Assembly (NCBI GenBank): GCA_938036875.1
Contig: CALHVX010000020.1
Location: 209,857 to 273,856 of the forward strand
Length of the DNA stretch: 64,000 nt
DNA from: an uncultured Pseudomonadales bacterium
GTDB lineage: Bacteria > Pseudomonadota > Gammaproteobacteria > Pseudomonadales > Azotimanducaceae
Direction: 5' to 3'
The notes under the pieces were generated by a model, which ran no database searches, was not told where the DNA came from, and worked only from the letters and a program-made list of their open reading frames with translations. Shown here piece after piece: positions 52,084 through 61,281 of the stretch. Position numbers and translations under genes: made by a program. Each line of letters starts with the position of its first letter. Position 1 is the stretch's first letter.

Positions 52084-52986
52084 CTAGTCTATCTCTGCCC
52101 CTTGCTGCGTATTCCCCTTAGGTGGCCACAAGATCAAAGCCGGCGTGCGCTCTTTGTACGCTCGATACTCAGGGTCTTGTCCCCAACGTCGTTTGCCCCG
52201 GGCTTCTAGAAGTGGAATCCCACTGATACGGGTTAGCAACACATAGACAAAGATGGGCGAGATTAGCGTGACCAGTTGCCAGCCGTGCAGTGCTGGCAAC
52301 GCGATGAAAGCAATACCTAGCCATAGGACTATTTCACCGAAGTAGTTGGGGTGACGGCTCCAAGCCCACAGGCCGGTGGTAATAAACGCATCTTCGTTGG
52401 CAGGGTCTTGGCGGAACACAGATTTTTGGTTGTCCGCTTCCACTTCGATGGCCATACCCACAGCAAATAGGACTAGGCCAAGCAGTGTAGTCCAACCCAA
52501 GTCACCGACCGTGATGCTGGTCATGGCAGCCAGTGCTGCACCCATAGTGATCAAGACCCACAGAGCTTGTAGCGACCAGACCATTAAGAAACTGAAGAAG
52601 TTCATCTTTAGCTTATCGAAGCGGCCGTCACCGCCAGCGTTTTTGATCCGATTGAACAAAAAGACGCCAAGTCTTAATGCCCAAAATGCAATCAAGAAGG
52701 CCAGCAGTTGGCCGCGCCAGTGGCTGCCGCCAGAGCCAATGATGGCCAGCGCTACGGTGCATAAGTAGGTCGCGGTACCTGTGGCATCGAAGTAGTGCTC
52801 AGACTTGGCGATAAATGCCGGGATAAAGACAAGCCAATTGATAGTGAAGGCCAGCGCAACACAAAACCAAAACAGGCTACCGCCCGCAAACTGGACGCTC
52901 CCTTGGCTGCCCGCAAAGGCAAAGGCCAAGCCAGCAATCAAAATGGCAGCAATAGCGATCAACGCTTGGGTGGTTACCTTGCTCAT
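52084..52986 (-). CDS. DUF1295 / steroid 5-alpha-reductase-like membrane protein
   Basis: A 300-residue polytopic membrane protein with 7 or so helices. The C-terminal ICMT/5-alpha-reductase-like motif is in ITTGLWAWSRHPNYFGEIVLWLG and RWGQDPEYRAYKERTPALI. I start at the ATG at 52986 (MSKVTTQALIAIAAILIAG) because the frame before it is polar and lacks similarity. Family members are NAD(P)H-dependent reductases or methyltransferases of lipids; the substrate is unknown. Confidence 0.9.
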   Translation of the reverse strand: MSKVTTQALIAIAAILIAGLAFAFAGSQGSVQFAGGSLFWFCVALAFTINWLVFIPAFIAKSEHYFDATGTATYLCTVALAIIGSGGSHWRGQLLAFLIAFWALRLGVFLFNRIKNAGGDGRFDKLKMNFFSFLMVWSLQALWVLITMGAALAAMTSITVGDLGWTTLLGLVLFAVGMAIEVEADNQKSVFRQDPANEDAFITTGLWAWSRHPNYFGEIVLWLGIAFIALPALHGWQLVTLISPIFVYVLLTRISGIPLLEARGKRRWGQDPEYRAYKERTPALILWPPKGNTQQGAEID

Positions 52987-53172
52987 CGTGGTTATCCTTA
53001 GATAGTCGTCGTACGGTAGATGACATATTGGCGTAGCGGCTGGCGATAGCAAGTGCGATTTGTGTGCTGGTTGATCCGGCGGGTGGGTTCACTAGGGTAT
53101 ACTGAGCGGACGTTCCAGCGCCCACTTGTCGCGCTTGCTTTTAGACTCTTTCATCTAGACTAAGGATAGCTA

Positions 53173-53391
53173 GTGAAGCCTACTGAAAATATGCTCAACG
53201 CTGGGCTTGAACTAATGCTAGCGGGCATGGGTACCGTCTTTTTGTTTTTGACCCTTTTAGTCGGCGCCACCATGCTCATGTCTGCCATGGTCCAGCGGTT
53301 TTTGGTCCCGGCACCCACACTAGAGGCAGACCCAAGCTCAGAAGAGTTAGCGGCCATCAGCGCTGCGATCCATCAACACCGCAAAAAATAG
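53173..53391 (+). CDS. oadG: Oxaloacetate decarboxylase Na+ pump, gamma subunit
   Basis: A 72-residue small membrane subunit with one transmembrane helix ([22 protein letters not shown]) followed by a short charged tail ending in HQHRKK that could bind zinc. GTG start at 53173 with TAAGG about 8 bases upstream. oadA starts 13 bp downstream. Gene order G-A-B is the standard one. Confidence 0.9.
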   Translation: MKPTENMLNAGLELMLAGMGTVFLFLTLLVGATMLMSAMVQRFLVPAPTLEADPSSEELAAISAAIHQHRKK

Positions 53392-53404
53392 AAATAGGTT
53401 AACT

Positions 53405-55222
53405 ATGGCTGAAACCGTTTTGTCCAAACCCTTGGGCCAACCCTTGGGCATCACCGAATTAGTGCTGCGTGATGCGCACCAGAGTTTGCTTGCAACCCGT
53501 ATGCGCATCGACGATATGTTACCTATCGCTGCGGAGCTGGATAAAGTTGGCTACTGGTCCATGGAAAGCTGGGGTGGGGCAACCTTTGATGCTTGCATCC
53601 GTTACCTAGGCGAGGACCCTTGGGATCGTATACGGCAGATAAAGGCCGCTATGCCCAATACCCCGCAACAGATGTTGTTGCGTGGGCAAAATTTACTCGG
53701 CTATCGGCACTACGCTGACGATGTGGTTGAGGCGTTTGTAGAGCGTGCGGCAACCAACGGCGTTGATGTGTTTCGTATCTTTGATGCCATGAACGACATG
53801 CGCAATTTGCGCACGGCGATCAAAGCAACGCTCGACGTTGGCAAGCACGCGCAAGGCACCATCTCTTATACCGTCAGCCCAGTGCACACCATTGATTTAT
53901 GGGTAGACCTAGCGAAAGAAGTAGAAGACATGGGGGCGCACTCATTGTGCATCAAAGACATGGCCGGCTTGCTCAAACCCTATGTTGCCTTCGAGTTGGT
54001 GAGCCGCTTAAAAGCCAGTTTAGACATCCCCATTCATATGCAATGTCACGCCACAACCGGCATGTCGACCGCAACTTACCTGAAATCCATTGAGGCGGGC
54101 ATTGATAATGTAGACACCGCTATCTCTAGCATGAGTATGACTTACGGGCACTCGGCGACAGAGTCGCTGGTGGCAATTTTGGCCGATACGCCCCGAGATA
54201 CCGGCTTAAAGGTTGCAGAGCTGGAACCCATCGCGGATTACTTTCGCGTGGTGCGTAAGAAGTACGCCGAGTTTGAAGGCGCGTTACGTGGCGTAGATTC
54301 TCGAATACTGGTGGCCCAGGTCCCAGGGGGCATGCTGACCAACCTGGAAAACCAACTGCGTGAACAGCAAGCAACAGACCGAATGGATTCTGTCTTAGCA
54401 GAGATTCCCCGTGTGCGCGAAGACTTGGGCTTCATCCCGCTAGTAACGCCCACATCACAAATTGTAGGTACTCAAGCGGTCATCAACGTGTTGAGCGGTG
54501 AAAGCTACAAGAGTATTACTAAAGAGACCGCCGGGGTGCTGCGTGGTGACTACGGCGCAACCCCCGCACCCGTTAACGCGCAACTCCAAGCCAAAGTGTT
54601 GGATGGTGCCAAACCCAACACCGACCGACCGGCGGATCACCTTCCGGCTGAATTGCAGTCGTTAACGGATGAGCTGTTGGCGCTGGCTAAAGAAAAGGGC
54701 ATTAGCCTTGCGGAGGCGGTGGTTGATGACACCTTGACTTACGCCTTGTTCGCCCAGGTTGGCTTAAAGTTCTTAGAAAATCGCAATAACCCGGATGCGT
54801 TTGAGCCTGCGCCGGGTGCTAACCCGGTGTCGACACCAGCACCGGCAGCTGGCGAGGTAGCCTCAGCAACCAACGATGGTCCTGCGGTCTATAGCGTGCG
54901 GGTCAATGGTAAAGCGTTTACCGTTGAAGTCGCTGCCACCGGCGAGCTCAGCTCGGTGGCACCAACCGGCGCATCAACCGCGGTACCTTCTGCTTCTGCG
55001 GGAGCGGGTGGCGTAGCGGTTTCTACGGGGCTTGCCGGTAACGTGGTGAGCTTGCTAGTTGGGGTGGGGGATCAAGTTACTGAAGGTCAAGCGCTAGTAG
55101 TGGTTGAAGCGATGAAGATGGAAACCAACGTCAGCGCTCCCAGCGCTGGAACCGTTGCATCCATTGCGGTGCAAGCCGGTGATGCGGTCGCCATCGGCGA
55201 TACCCTGTTGTTGCTCGAGTAA
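53405..55222 (+). CDS. oadA: Oxaloacetate decarboxylase alpha subunit (biotin-containing)
   Basis: A 605-residue soluble subunit. The carboxyltransferase domain starts [17 protein letters not shown] (22-38) with the metal site in [10 protein letters not shown]; the conserved PYC/OADA domain follows. An Ala/Pro/Thr-rich linker (about 465-530) leads to the C-terminal biotinyl domain with the biotin lysine K571 in [10 protein letters not shown]. It transfers CO2 from oxaloacetate to biotin, which is decarboxylated by OadB with Na+ export. oadB starts 13 bp downstream. Confidence 0.95.
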   Translation: MAETVLSKPLGQPLGITELVLRDAHQSLLATRMRIDDMLPIAAELDKVGYWSMESWGGATFDACIRYLGEDPWDRIRQIKAAMPNTPQQMLLRGQNLLGYRHYADDVVEAFVERAATNGVDVFRIFDAMNDMRNLRTAIKATLDVGKHAQGTISYTVSPVHTIDLWVDLAKEVEDMGAHSLCIKDMAGLLKPYVAFELVSRLKASLDIPIHMQCHATTGMSTATYLKSIEAGIDNVDTAISSMSMTYGHSATESLVAILADTPRDTGLKVAELEPIADYFRVVRKKYAEFEGALRGVDSRILVAQVPGGMLTNLENQLREQQATDRMDSVLAEIPRVREDLGFIPLVTPTSQIVGTQAVINVLSGESYKSITKETAGVLRGDYGATPAPVNAQLQAKVLDGAKPNTDRPADHLPAELQSLTDELLALAKEKGISLAEAVVDDTLTYALFAQVGLKFLENRNNPDAFEPAPGANPVSTPAPAAGEVASATNDGPAVYSVRVNGKAFTVEVAATGELSSVAPTGASTAVPSASAGAGGVAVSTGLAGNVVSLLVGVGDQVTEGQALVVVEAMKMETNVSAPSAGTVASIAVQAGDAVAIGDTLLLLE

Positions 55223-55235
55223 GGAGCGACACGAG

Positions 55236-56375
55236 ATGGATATTGTAGAACTCATCTGGCAAGGCTCAGGTCTCTACCAAATAAGTTGGGGCCAGGTGGT
55301 CATGTTGGTGGTGGGTTGCCTGCTGCTCTATTTAGGCATTGCGAAAAAATTTGAGCCGCTGCTGTTGGTCACCATTGGCTTTGGCGGCATCTTGAGCAAT
55401 ATCCCTGGGGTGGATATTGCAACCGGCCAGGGTTTGTTGAACATGGCCTACGAAGTGGGTATCAAAACCGGTGCTTTTCCGCTGATTATCTTTATGGGCG
55501 TGGGCGCTATGACGGATTTCGGCCCGCTGCTGGCCAATCCGAAAACCCTATTCTTGGGCGCCGCGGCCCAATTCGGCATCTTTGCCACCTTGTTAGGGGC
55601 GCTAGGCATGAGCTCGCTCGGGTGGATGGACTTCAGCGTTCGCGAAGCAGCGGCCATCGCCATCATTGGTGGTGCTGATGGTCCCACCGCAATCTACGTG
55701 GCTGGTCAGCTTGCGCCACATTTGCTGGGCGCTATTGCCGTAGCAGCCTATTCGTATATGGCTTTAGTGCCCTTGATCCAGCCACCCATCATGCGCTTGC
55801 TCACCACGGAAAAAGAGCGCGCTATCGTGATGGTGCAGCTTCGTGAAGTGAGCAAAGTTGAACGAATCTTGTTCCCGTTGTTGTTGCTGCTCTTGGTTGC
55901 CTTGTTGTTACCCTCCGCTGCACCTTTGCTTGGCATGTTTTGTTTTGGCAACCTAATGCGCGAGTGTGGGGTGGTAGACAGACTGTCAGAGACCACCCAA
56001 AACGCGTTGATCAACATTGTCACGATCTTCCTAGGTTTAGCCGTTGGCTCCAAGCTCCAGGCAGATCAATTTTTGGCGCCTAGCACCTTGGGTATCTTGG
56101 TTCTGGGTATGGTTGCTTTTGCCATTGGCACCGCTAGCGGTATTTTGATGGCTAAACTGATGAACAAACTGAGCAGTACGCCCGTGAATCCGTTGATTGG
56201 GGCGGCAGGCGTCTCTGCGGTGCCCATGGCCGCTCGAGTGGCGAACAAGCTGGGGCTTGAGTCCAATCCACACAATTTTCTGCTGATGCACGCCATGGGG
56301 CCTAATGTGGCCGGAGTGATTGGCTCTGCGGTCGCGGCGGGCGTCATGATTTTGTTTGCGGGCGCCTACCCGTAA
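55236..56375 (+). CDS. oadB: Oxaloacetate decarboxylase beta subunit (Na+ channel)
   Basis: A 379-residue integral membrane subunit. [17 protein letters not shown] and [19 protein letters not shown] include the Asp of the Na+ pathway; [11 protein letters not shown] and [22 protein letters not shown] are also conserved. The start is the ATG at 55236 with AAGGAG nine bases upstream, shortly after oadA; an open frame begins 27 codons earlier inside oadA. With oadA/oadG it completes a Na+ pump driven by oxaloacetate decarboxylation. Confidence 0.95.
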   Translation: MDIVELIWQGSGLYQISWGQVVMLVVGCLLLYLGIAKKFEPLLLVTIGFGGILSNIPGVDIATGQGLLNMAYEVGIKTGAFPLIIFMGVGAMTDFGPLLANPKTLFLGAAAQFGIFATLLGALGMSSLGWMDFSVREAAAIAIIGGADGPTAIYVAGQLAPHLLGAIAVAAYSYMALVPLIQPPIMRLLTTEKERAIVMVQLREVSKVERILFPLLLLLLVALLLPSAAPLLGMFCFGNLMRECGVVDRLSETTQNALINIVTIFLGLAVGSKLQADQFLAPSTLGILVLGMVAFAIGTASGILMAKLMNKLSSTPVNPLIGAAGVSAVPMAARVANKLGLESNPHNFLLMHAMGPNVAGVIGSAVAAGVMILFAGAYP

Positions 56376-56467
56376 ATGTCTACCCGTATTTGTCTCAATA
56401 AATAGCGGAATTTTGTCTGACCGGTTGCCTGGGGTAGACTGGGCGCTGAGGGAAGAGGGAAACAAGT

Positions 56468-59404
56468 TTGCGCAAAATAGTGTTGCTATTCGTAGTTTGC
56501 AGTTTAGGACTCGCAGGTCGAGCTTGGGCAGAAAGTGAATTTTGGGTTGCTGTTGGCAGCTTTCAGTCGCTTGAAGGTGCGGAGCGTGCGCGAGACTCAG
56601 CGGCACAAAGGCTGGCCGAAGCATTTGTCATTACTCCAGCCGACACGCCAACAGGTTACTATTTTCGTGTCTTAGCTGGGCCTTATCTCAGTCGTGGTAC
56701 GGCGCAAGACGTCATGCTTCGTGCCCAGCAAGAAGGGTTTGAAGGAGCCTGGTTGCTGGCGCAACAGGCGGGTGTGAATGCCTACAGCCCGAGCAGAACT
56801 GGTAATAGCTCAAGTCGCGTTTATGACCCCAGCTATGACAACACTAGCCCTTCAGGGTCGATGCTTGGACCTTTGCCATCTTCGCAAACGCCTAGCATCA
56901 GTCCAGAGGTGCAACCCGAGCGGGCGCCTCCACCAAAGTTGATAGAAGAAGCGCCAGAGAGCTTTCGCCTAAACAAGCTGCGCCGTGATGCGCAGGCTCG
57001 GCCACCGCCTGACCGTCCACCCCCAGATTCCGATGAGCCATCTGCGGTTACCTCACCAGTGGCTGACCAACTCGCCGTCGACTTCCCTGTTGGCGCACCG
57101 GTCACCCTCACACGCTTTGCCCACCAAGACATCAACATCACCATCGACGGAAAACTATCCGAAGCTGCGTGGCAGCAAGCGGTCCCTTTCTCCGATTTTT
57201 TCACCATTGAACCGGATAGCTTGAAGCCCGGTGCGCACGCTACCGATCTGCGTTTGGTTTACACCGAGCGGGGTATATACGTTGGCTTCGATATGGAGCA
57301 ACCCAAAGAGACCTTGGTCAAATGGCTGTCGCGACGAGACGAAGGCCGTCTAAATCGGGACAACGTCAGTATTACCCTAGATACCTCCGGTGAAGGTCGC
57401 TATGGCTATTGGATGTCGTTGGCCTTGGGTGATAACCAAACCGATGGCACGCTGCTACCGGAACGTCGCTTTTCGGTGGATTGGGATGGTGCTTGGTACG
57501 GTAGCACTGCAGAAACCGACAGGGGTTGGAGTGCCGAGTATTTTATTCCCTGGTCGCAAATGGCTATGCCGAAACAAGCGGGCCTGCGGCGGATGGGGTT
57601 TTATGCCTCAAGAAAAATTGCGGTGCTGGACGAACGCTGGGCAACCCCAGCGTTGCCAGAAACACGGGCGCAGTTTATCTCGGCTTTGCAGCCGATACTG
57701 TTGAACGATGTGAACCCAAAGCAACAGTGGAGCATCTATCCATCGTTGTTGACTACGGTAGATGAGGTTGACGATGAGACGCGTTATGACGCCGGTGCAG
57801 AAATATTTTGGCGTCCGTCGACTAATTTTCAGGCGAGCGTTTCCCTCAACCCAGATTTCGGTAACGTTGAAGCCGACGATGTGGTTGTGAACCTATCAGC
57901 GTTTGAAGTGTTTTTTCAAGAGCGGCGCTTGTTCTTTCTTGAGGGCCAAGAAATTTTTAATACCACACCACGAGCGGACCCGTCGGCCAGCAGTGTGCCA
58001 ACAACCTTGGTGAACACCAGACGTATCGGTGGCCGCCCGCGTGCACCTAGCCTAGCCCCGGGTATTAGCGTGCCTGGTGCCGAGTTGCGCCAACCCACCG
58101 AGCTTATGGGGGCAGCCAAAGTCACGGGCCAAGTTGGTTCGCTACGCTACGGTGTGATGGGGGCCTTTGAAGACGAGGTGAAATTTGATGTTGGCGATTT
58201 GAACTACCATCAAGATGGCAGTGACTATGCTGCGGCGCGAGTGATCTACGAAGATAGGCAAAATCAGGCCTATAGAGCGCTGGGGGTTATTGCCACAGCG
58301 GTGACACACCCTGAACGCGATGCTTACGTCTTAGGGTCAGACCTACACTACCTGTCTGCCAACGGTACCTGGAAGGTGGATGGCCAATTACTTTTTAGCG
58401 ATATCGACGATGTGAATCTTCCTGATGCTGATGGGAAGGGTTACGGCGGTTTTGTGGATATGGTTTATACCCAACGTCGGGGGCTGCGCTACAAGGTTGG
58501 CTTTAGCTCTTTTAGTGATGAACTGGACATCAATGATTTTGGTTTCTTACGGCGTAACGATGCTCACAACTTAAGCTTGGGCCTAGATTGGGCGGGGGTT
58601 GGGCGCGGCTGGATCCGAAACTACTCGATATCCCCCTTTTTTCAGTATGAACTCAACGGTGACAACGACATGACGCGTTTGGGTATGGGTGTGCGCACCA
58701 ATTTAACCCTGCCAAGCCTGTCCAAATTGGATATAGAAACCACCTTCTTCCCGAAACGATTTGACGACCGCAATAGCTTTGGTAATGGAACCTACAGGAT
58801 TCAAGAACGGCCTCGCCTAAGTTTAGGTTATGCAACCAACGAGGCAGACAGCCTAAGTTATTCGGTCAGCGCCACTTACATGGGTGAAGATGCGGGCGGC
58901 GAATTTTTCCAAGGCAAGCTTGGCGTCAACTGGCGACCAATTGATCGTATGAATCTAGGAGCCTCGGTTAGCTACATGGATCGTAGAGGCTGGCTGCTGC
59001 ATCAAGAGGGTGTCAACCTCACGGCGTTTGATGCGGATTTTTGGCAGCCCCAGCTGGACCTTGAATTTTTCTTGAGTGCTAAGCAGCAATTTCGTATTGC
59101 GATGCAGTGGGTTGGTGTGCGCGCAGATGAGGCGGAGTTTTACCATGTGCCAACATCACCGGGTTCTCTGTCTCGTGTCGCTAAACCCAATGGACCTAGC
59201 GATGACTTTGAGTTATCCCAGTTGACCTTCCAGGTGCGCTACCGTTGGCAGATTGCGCCCTTATCGGATTTGTTTGTGGTTTACTCAAAAAATGGCATTC
59301 GTTCACCCGGCGAGGATGGGTTGAATGATCTGTTTCGTTCTGTGTGGGACCAGCCTGATACCGAACAATTGGTGGTTAAGCTCAGATATCGCCTAGGAAC
59401 TTAA
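56468..59404 (+). CDS. SPOR-domain / DUF5916 outer-membrane barrel protein
   Basis: A 978-residue exported protein: signal peptide (1-21), SPOR-like peptidoglycan-binding domain (about 23-102, SEFWVAVGSFQSLEGAERA ... GYYFRVLAGPYLS), a Pro-rich linker (to about 205), a CBM9-like carbohydrate-binding module (ITIDGKLSEAAWQQAVPF..., about 222-400), then a barrel of DUF5916 type ending LRYRLGT. The N-terminal SPOR fusion is unusual for DUF5916. TTG start at 56468, with AGAGGGA seven bases upstream. It stands alone between oadB and a small ORF. Function unknown. Confidence 0.78.
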   Translation: MRKIVLLFVVCSLGLAGRAWAESEFWVAVGSFQSLEGAERARDSAAQRLAEAFVITPADTPTGYYFRVLAGPYLSRGTAQDVMLRAQQEGFEGAWLLAQQAGVNAYSPSRTGNSSSRVYDPSYDNTSPSGSMLGPLPSSQTPSISPEVQPERAPPPKLIEEAPESFRLNKLRRDAQARPPPDRPPPDSDEPSAVTSPVADQLAVDFPVGAPVTLTRFAHQDINITIDGKLSEAAWQQAVPFSDFFTIEPDSLKPGAHATDLRLVYTERGIYVGFDMEQPKETLVKWLSRRDEGRLNRDNVSITLDTSGEGRYGYWMSLALGDNQTDGTLLPERRFSVDWDGAWYGSTAETDRGWSAEYFIPWSQMAMPKQAGLRRMGFYASRKIAVLDERWATPALPETRAQFISALQPILLNDVNPKQQWSIYPSLLTTVDEVDDETRYDAGAEIFWRPSTNFQASVSLNPDFGNVEADDVVVNLSAFEVFFQERRLFFLEGQEIFNTTPRADPSASSVPTTLVNTRRIGGRPRAPSLAPGISVPGAELRQPTELMGAAKVTGQVGSLRYGVMGAFEDEVKFDVGDLNYHQDGSDYAAARVIYEDRQNQAYRALGVIATAVTHPERDAYVLGSDLHYLSANGTWKVDGQLLFSDIDDVNLPDADGKGYGGFVDMVYTQRRGLRYKVGFSSFSDELDINDFGFLRRNDAHNLSLGLDWAGVGRGWIRNYSISPFFQYELNGDNDMTRLGMGVRTNLTLPSLSKLDIETTFFPKRFDDRNSFGNGTYRIQERPRLSLGYATNEADSLSYSVSATYMGEDAGGEFFQGKLGVNWRPIDRMNLGASVSYMDRRGWLLHQEGVNLTAFDADFWQPQLDLEFFLSAKQQFRIAMQWVGVRADEAEFYHVPTSPGSLSRVAKPNGPSDDFELSQLTFQVRYRWQIAPLSDLFVVYSKNGIRSPGEDGLNDLFRSVWDQPDTEQLVVKLRYRLGT

Positions 59405-59545
59405 GGCTCTGGCCGACTTTGTGAGCCTAAACGCCGTGATGTGCGCGTCACCTTACATCTAGCAAACAACCCACCGCTACGACCATCCGTGCAGCTTCGC
59501 TAGTCTATTCGCTGGAATAGCGATTTATGGATGAGGAGGGGTGTC

Positions 59546-59671
59546 ATGCGGGTGCGACTACTGATTGTTTTGGCCGTTGTAGGCTTTGCCTCGCCCTGGG
59601 TGATGGTGGCTAGCCAAATGCAACATGCGGCGCCATCAGCCTCTTCAAGCGAAGCGCAAAACCAGGAGTGA
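59546..59671 (+). CDS. Small exported or membrane protein (41 aa)
   Basis: ATG at 59546 to TGA at 59671 encodes 41 residues: basic start MRVRLLIVLAVVGFASPWVMV, then ASQMQHAAPSASSSEAQNQE. A strong GAGGAGGGG Shine-Dalgarno is 5-6 bases upstream. The first half looks like a signal or anchor sequence with a small hydrophilic remainder. No homology can be judged. It precedes the thiolase-like gene. Confidence 0.55.
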   Translation: MRVRLLIVLAVVGFASPWVMVASQMQHAAPSASSSEAQNQE

Positions 59672-59712
59672 TGTTAAGCTAGGCTCAACCCAATTATGTG
59701 CGCGGCTGCTTG

Positions 59713-61263
59713 ATGACGACCAATAACATAAACGACTCCATGCCGGTGCTAGTTGCCGTTGGGCAGACGGTACAACGTGATCCTGCGTTAGATAGCCTGC
59801 CATCGCCCTTAAGTTTAGCGGTTGCCGCCAGTAGCGCGGCGCTAGCGGATAGCGGTATCCCAGATCTAGCCAAACATATCGATACTATTGCCTTCGTTCG
59901 AATCAATAGTGATTCCATACCAGGCCGCAGCGGCCCCTTCGGGCGCTCAGACAATTTGCCCCGAGCGGTTGGTGATGCCATAGGCGCGGATCCAGTACGC
60001 GCCATTTACTCGGTGGTCGGTGGTCAAGCGCCACAACAGCTGGTGAATGAAATGTCGGCTCGCATTGCTGCGGGTGACTGCGAGGTGGTCTTGCTCACCG
60101 GCTCCGAAGCAATAGGCGCGATGAAGACAGCCCAACGCGGCAAGTTGGAACTTTCTTGGGCGCAAGAACGCGGTGGTCAGCTTGAAGATAGAGGTACGGG
60201 GCCAGAACTCATCAGTGCCGCTGAAATTGCTGGCGGCATGGGCAATCCTCCCCAGGTTTATGGTGCGTTCGAGCACGCTTGGCGGCATAGCAAGGGGCTC
60301 ACTAAGGCCGAGCATCAGGCGCACATGGCGGCCTTGTTCCAGCCGTTTACAGAGGTTGCGGCGGCCAATCCGTATGCCCAGTTTGGCACAGCGCGTAGCG
60401 CCGAGTTTTTGAGTACAGCAAGCCAAGAAAATTATCCTGTTGCGGATCCTTTTCTTAAGTGGCACGTGGCTCAAGATGCGGTAAATCAAGGTGCTGCTTT
60501 GGTATTGATGTCCGTGCGCAAAGCCAAAGAGTTGGGTATCGATCGTGAGCGCTGGGTGTTTCCCTTAGGCGGAGCCGATACGCAAGACAAGCTAGTCACC
60601 TTACGCCCTTCGTTGTCGAGTTCTCAAGCGATGGCTTGTGCAGCGGATGCAGCACTTAAAGGCGCGGGTATTGGCATTGAGGATGTTGCTCATTTTGATC
60701 TGTACAGCTGTTTTCCCTGCGCGGTTCAATATGCCTGCGACGCACTTGGGCTGAATTCGCAAACAGACGCTGAGGCAGGTTTAGCGCAGCGCCAGTTAAC
60801 TCAAACGGGCGGGCTACCGTTTTTTGGTGGTGCGGGTAATAACTACAGCATGCATGGTATTGCATCCATGGTAGAAACCTTAAGAGCTGATCCAGGTAGT
60901 ACTGGGTTTGTCTTGGCCAATGGCGGGTTTATGTCAAAAGAGTCCGTTGGGTTGTACTCCACCGAACCCAACCCGAACTGGCAGCCGGTAAACAATCTGG
61001 TTGCCCAAGGCATTATCGATGACACGCCGGATGCCCCTCAAGCCAAAGCGCCAACTTCCGGCCAGGTTGAGGCCTACAGCGTGGTCTACGTGAAGCGTCA
61101 GCCACTGTTTGGCTATGTCTTTGGTATCAGCCAGGGCGAGCGTTTCTTGGCGCGTACGGATAGCCGTGACGAAGTGGCCATAGCCAGCTTGCTAGATGGT
61201 GACGCGCTAGGCCGAGAGATAAAGGTTGAGCCTACCGAGAAGCGTAATCGCCTGCTGCTCTAG
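59713..61263 (+). CDS. Thiolase-like protein (acetyl-CoA acetyltransferase family, no catalytic cysteine)
   Basis: A 516-residue thiolase-fold protein of the large SCPx/Rv1867-like group: MPVLVAVGQTVQRD start, AIYSVVGGQAPQQLVNE where thiolases have the nucleophile Cys, FDLYSCFPCAVQYACD, FFGGAGNNYSMHGIASM with the His, and VLANGGFMSKESVGLYS where the second Cys would be. As the nucleophile Cys is replaced, it probably lacks normal thiolase activity, as in non-catalytic lipid-degradation partners. The ATG at 59713 is preferred over GTG at 59698. C-terminal extension is DUF35-like in size. Confidence 0.82.
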   Translation: MTTNNINDSMPVLVAVGQTVQRDPALDSLPSPLSLAVAASSAALADSGIPDLAKHIDTIAFVRINSDSIPGRSGPFGRSDNLPRAVGDAIGADPVRAIYSVVGGQAPQQLVNEMSARIAAGDCEVVLLTGSEAIGAMKTAQRGKLELSWAQERGGQLEDRGTGPELISAAEIAGGMGNPPQVYGAFEHAWRHSKGLTKAEHQAHMAALFQPFTEVAAANPYAQFGTARSAEFLSTASQENYPVADPFLKWHVAQDAVNQGAALVLMSVRKAKELGIDRERWVFPLGGADTQDKLVTLRPSLSSSQAMACAADAALKGAGIGIEDVAHFDLYSCFPCAVQYACDALGLNSQTDAEAGLAQRQLTQTGGLPFFGGAGNNYSMHGIASMVETLRADPGSTGFVLANGGFMSKESVGLYSTEPNPNWQPVNNLVAQGIIDDTPDAPQAKAPTSGQVEAYSVVYVKRQPLFGYVFGISQGERFLARTDSRDEVAIASLLDGDALGREIKVEPTEKRNRLLL

Positions 61264-61281
61264 CGCGATTTTATGGTTCGG

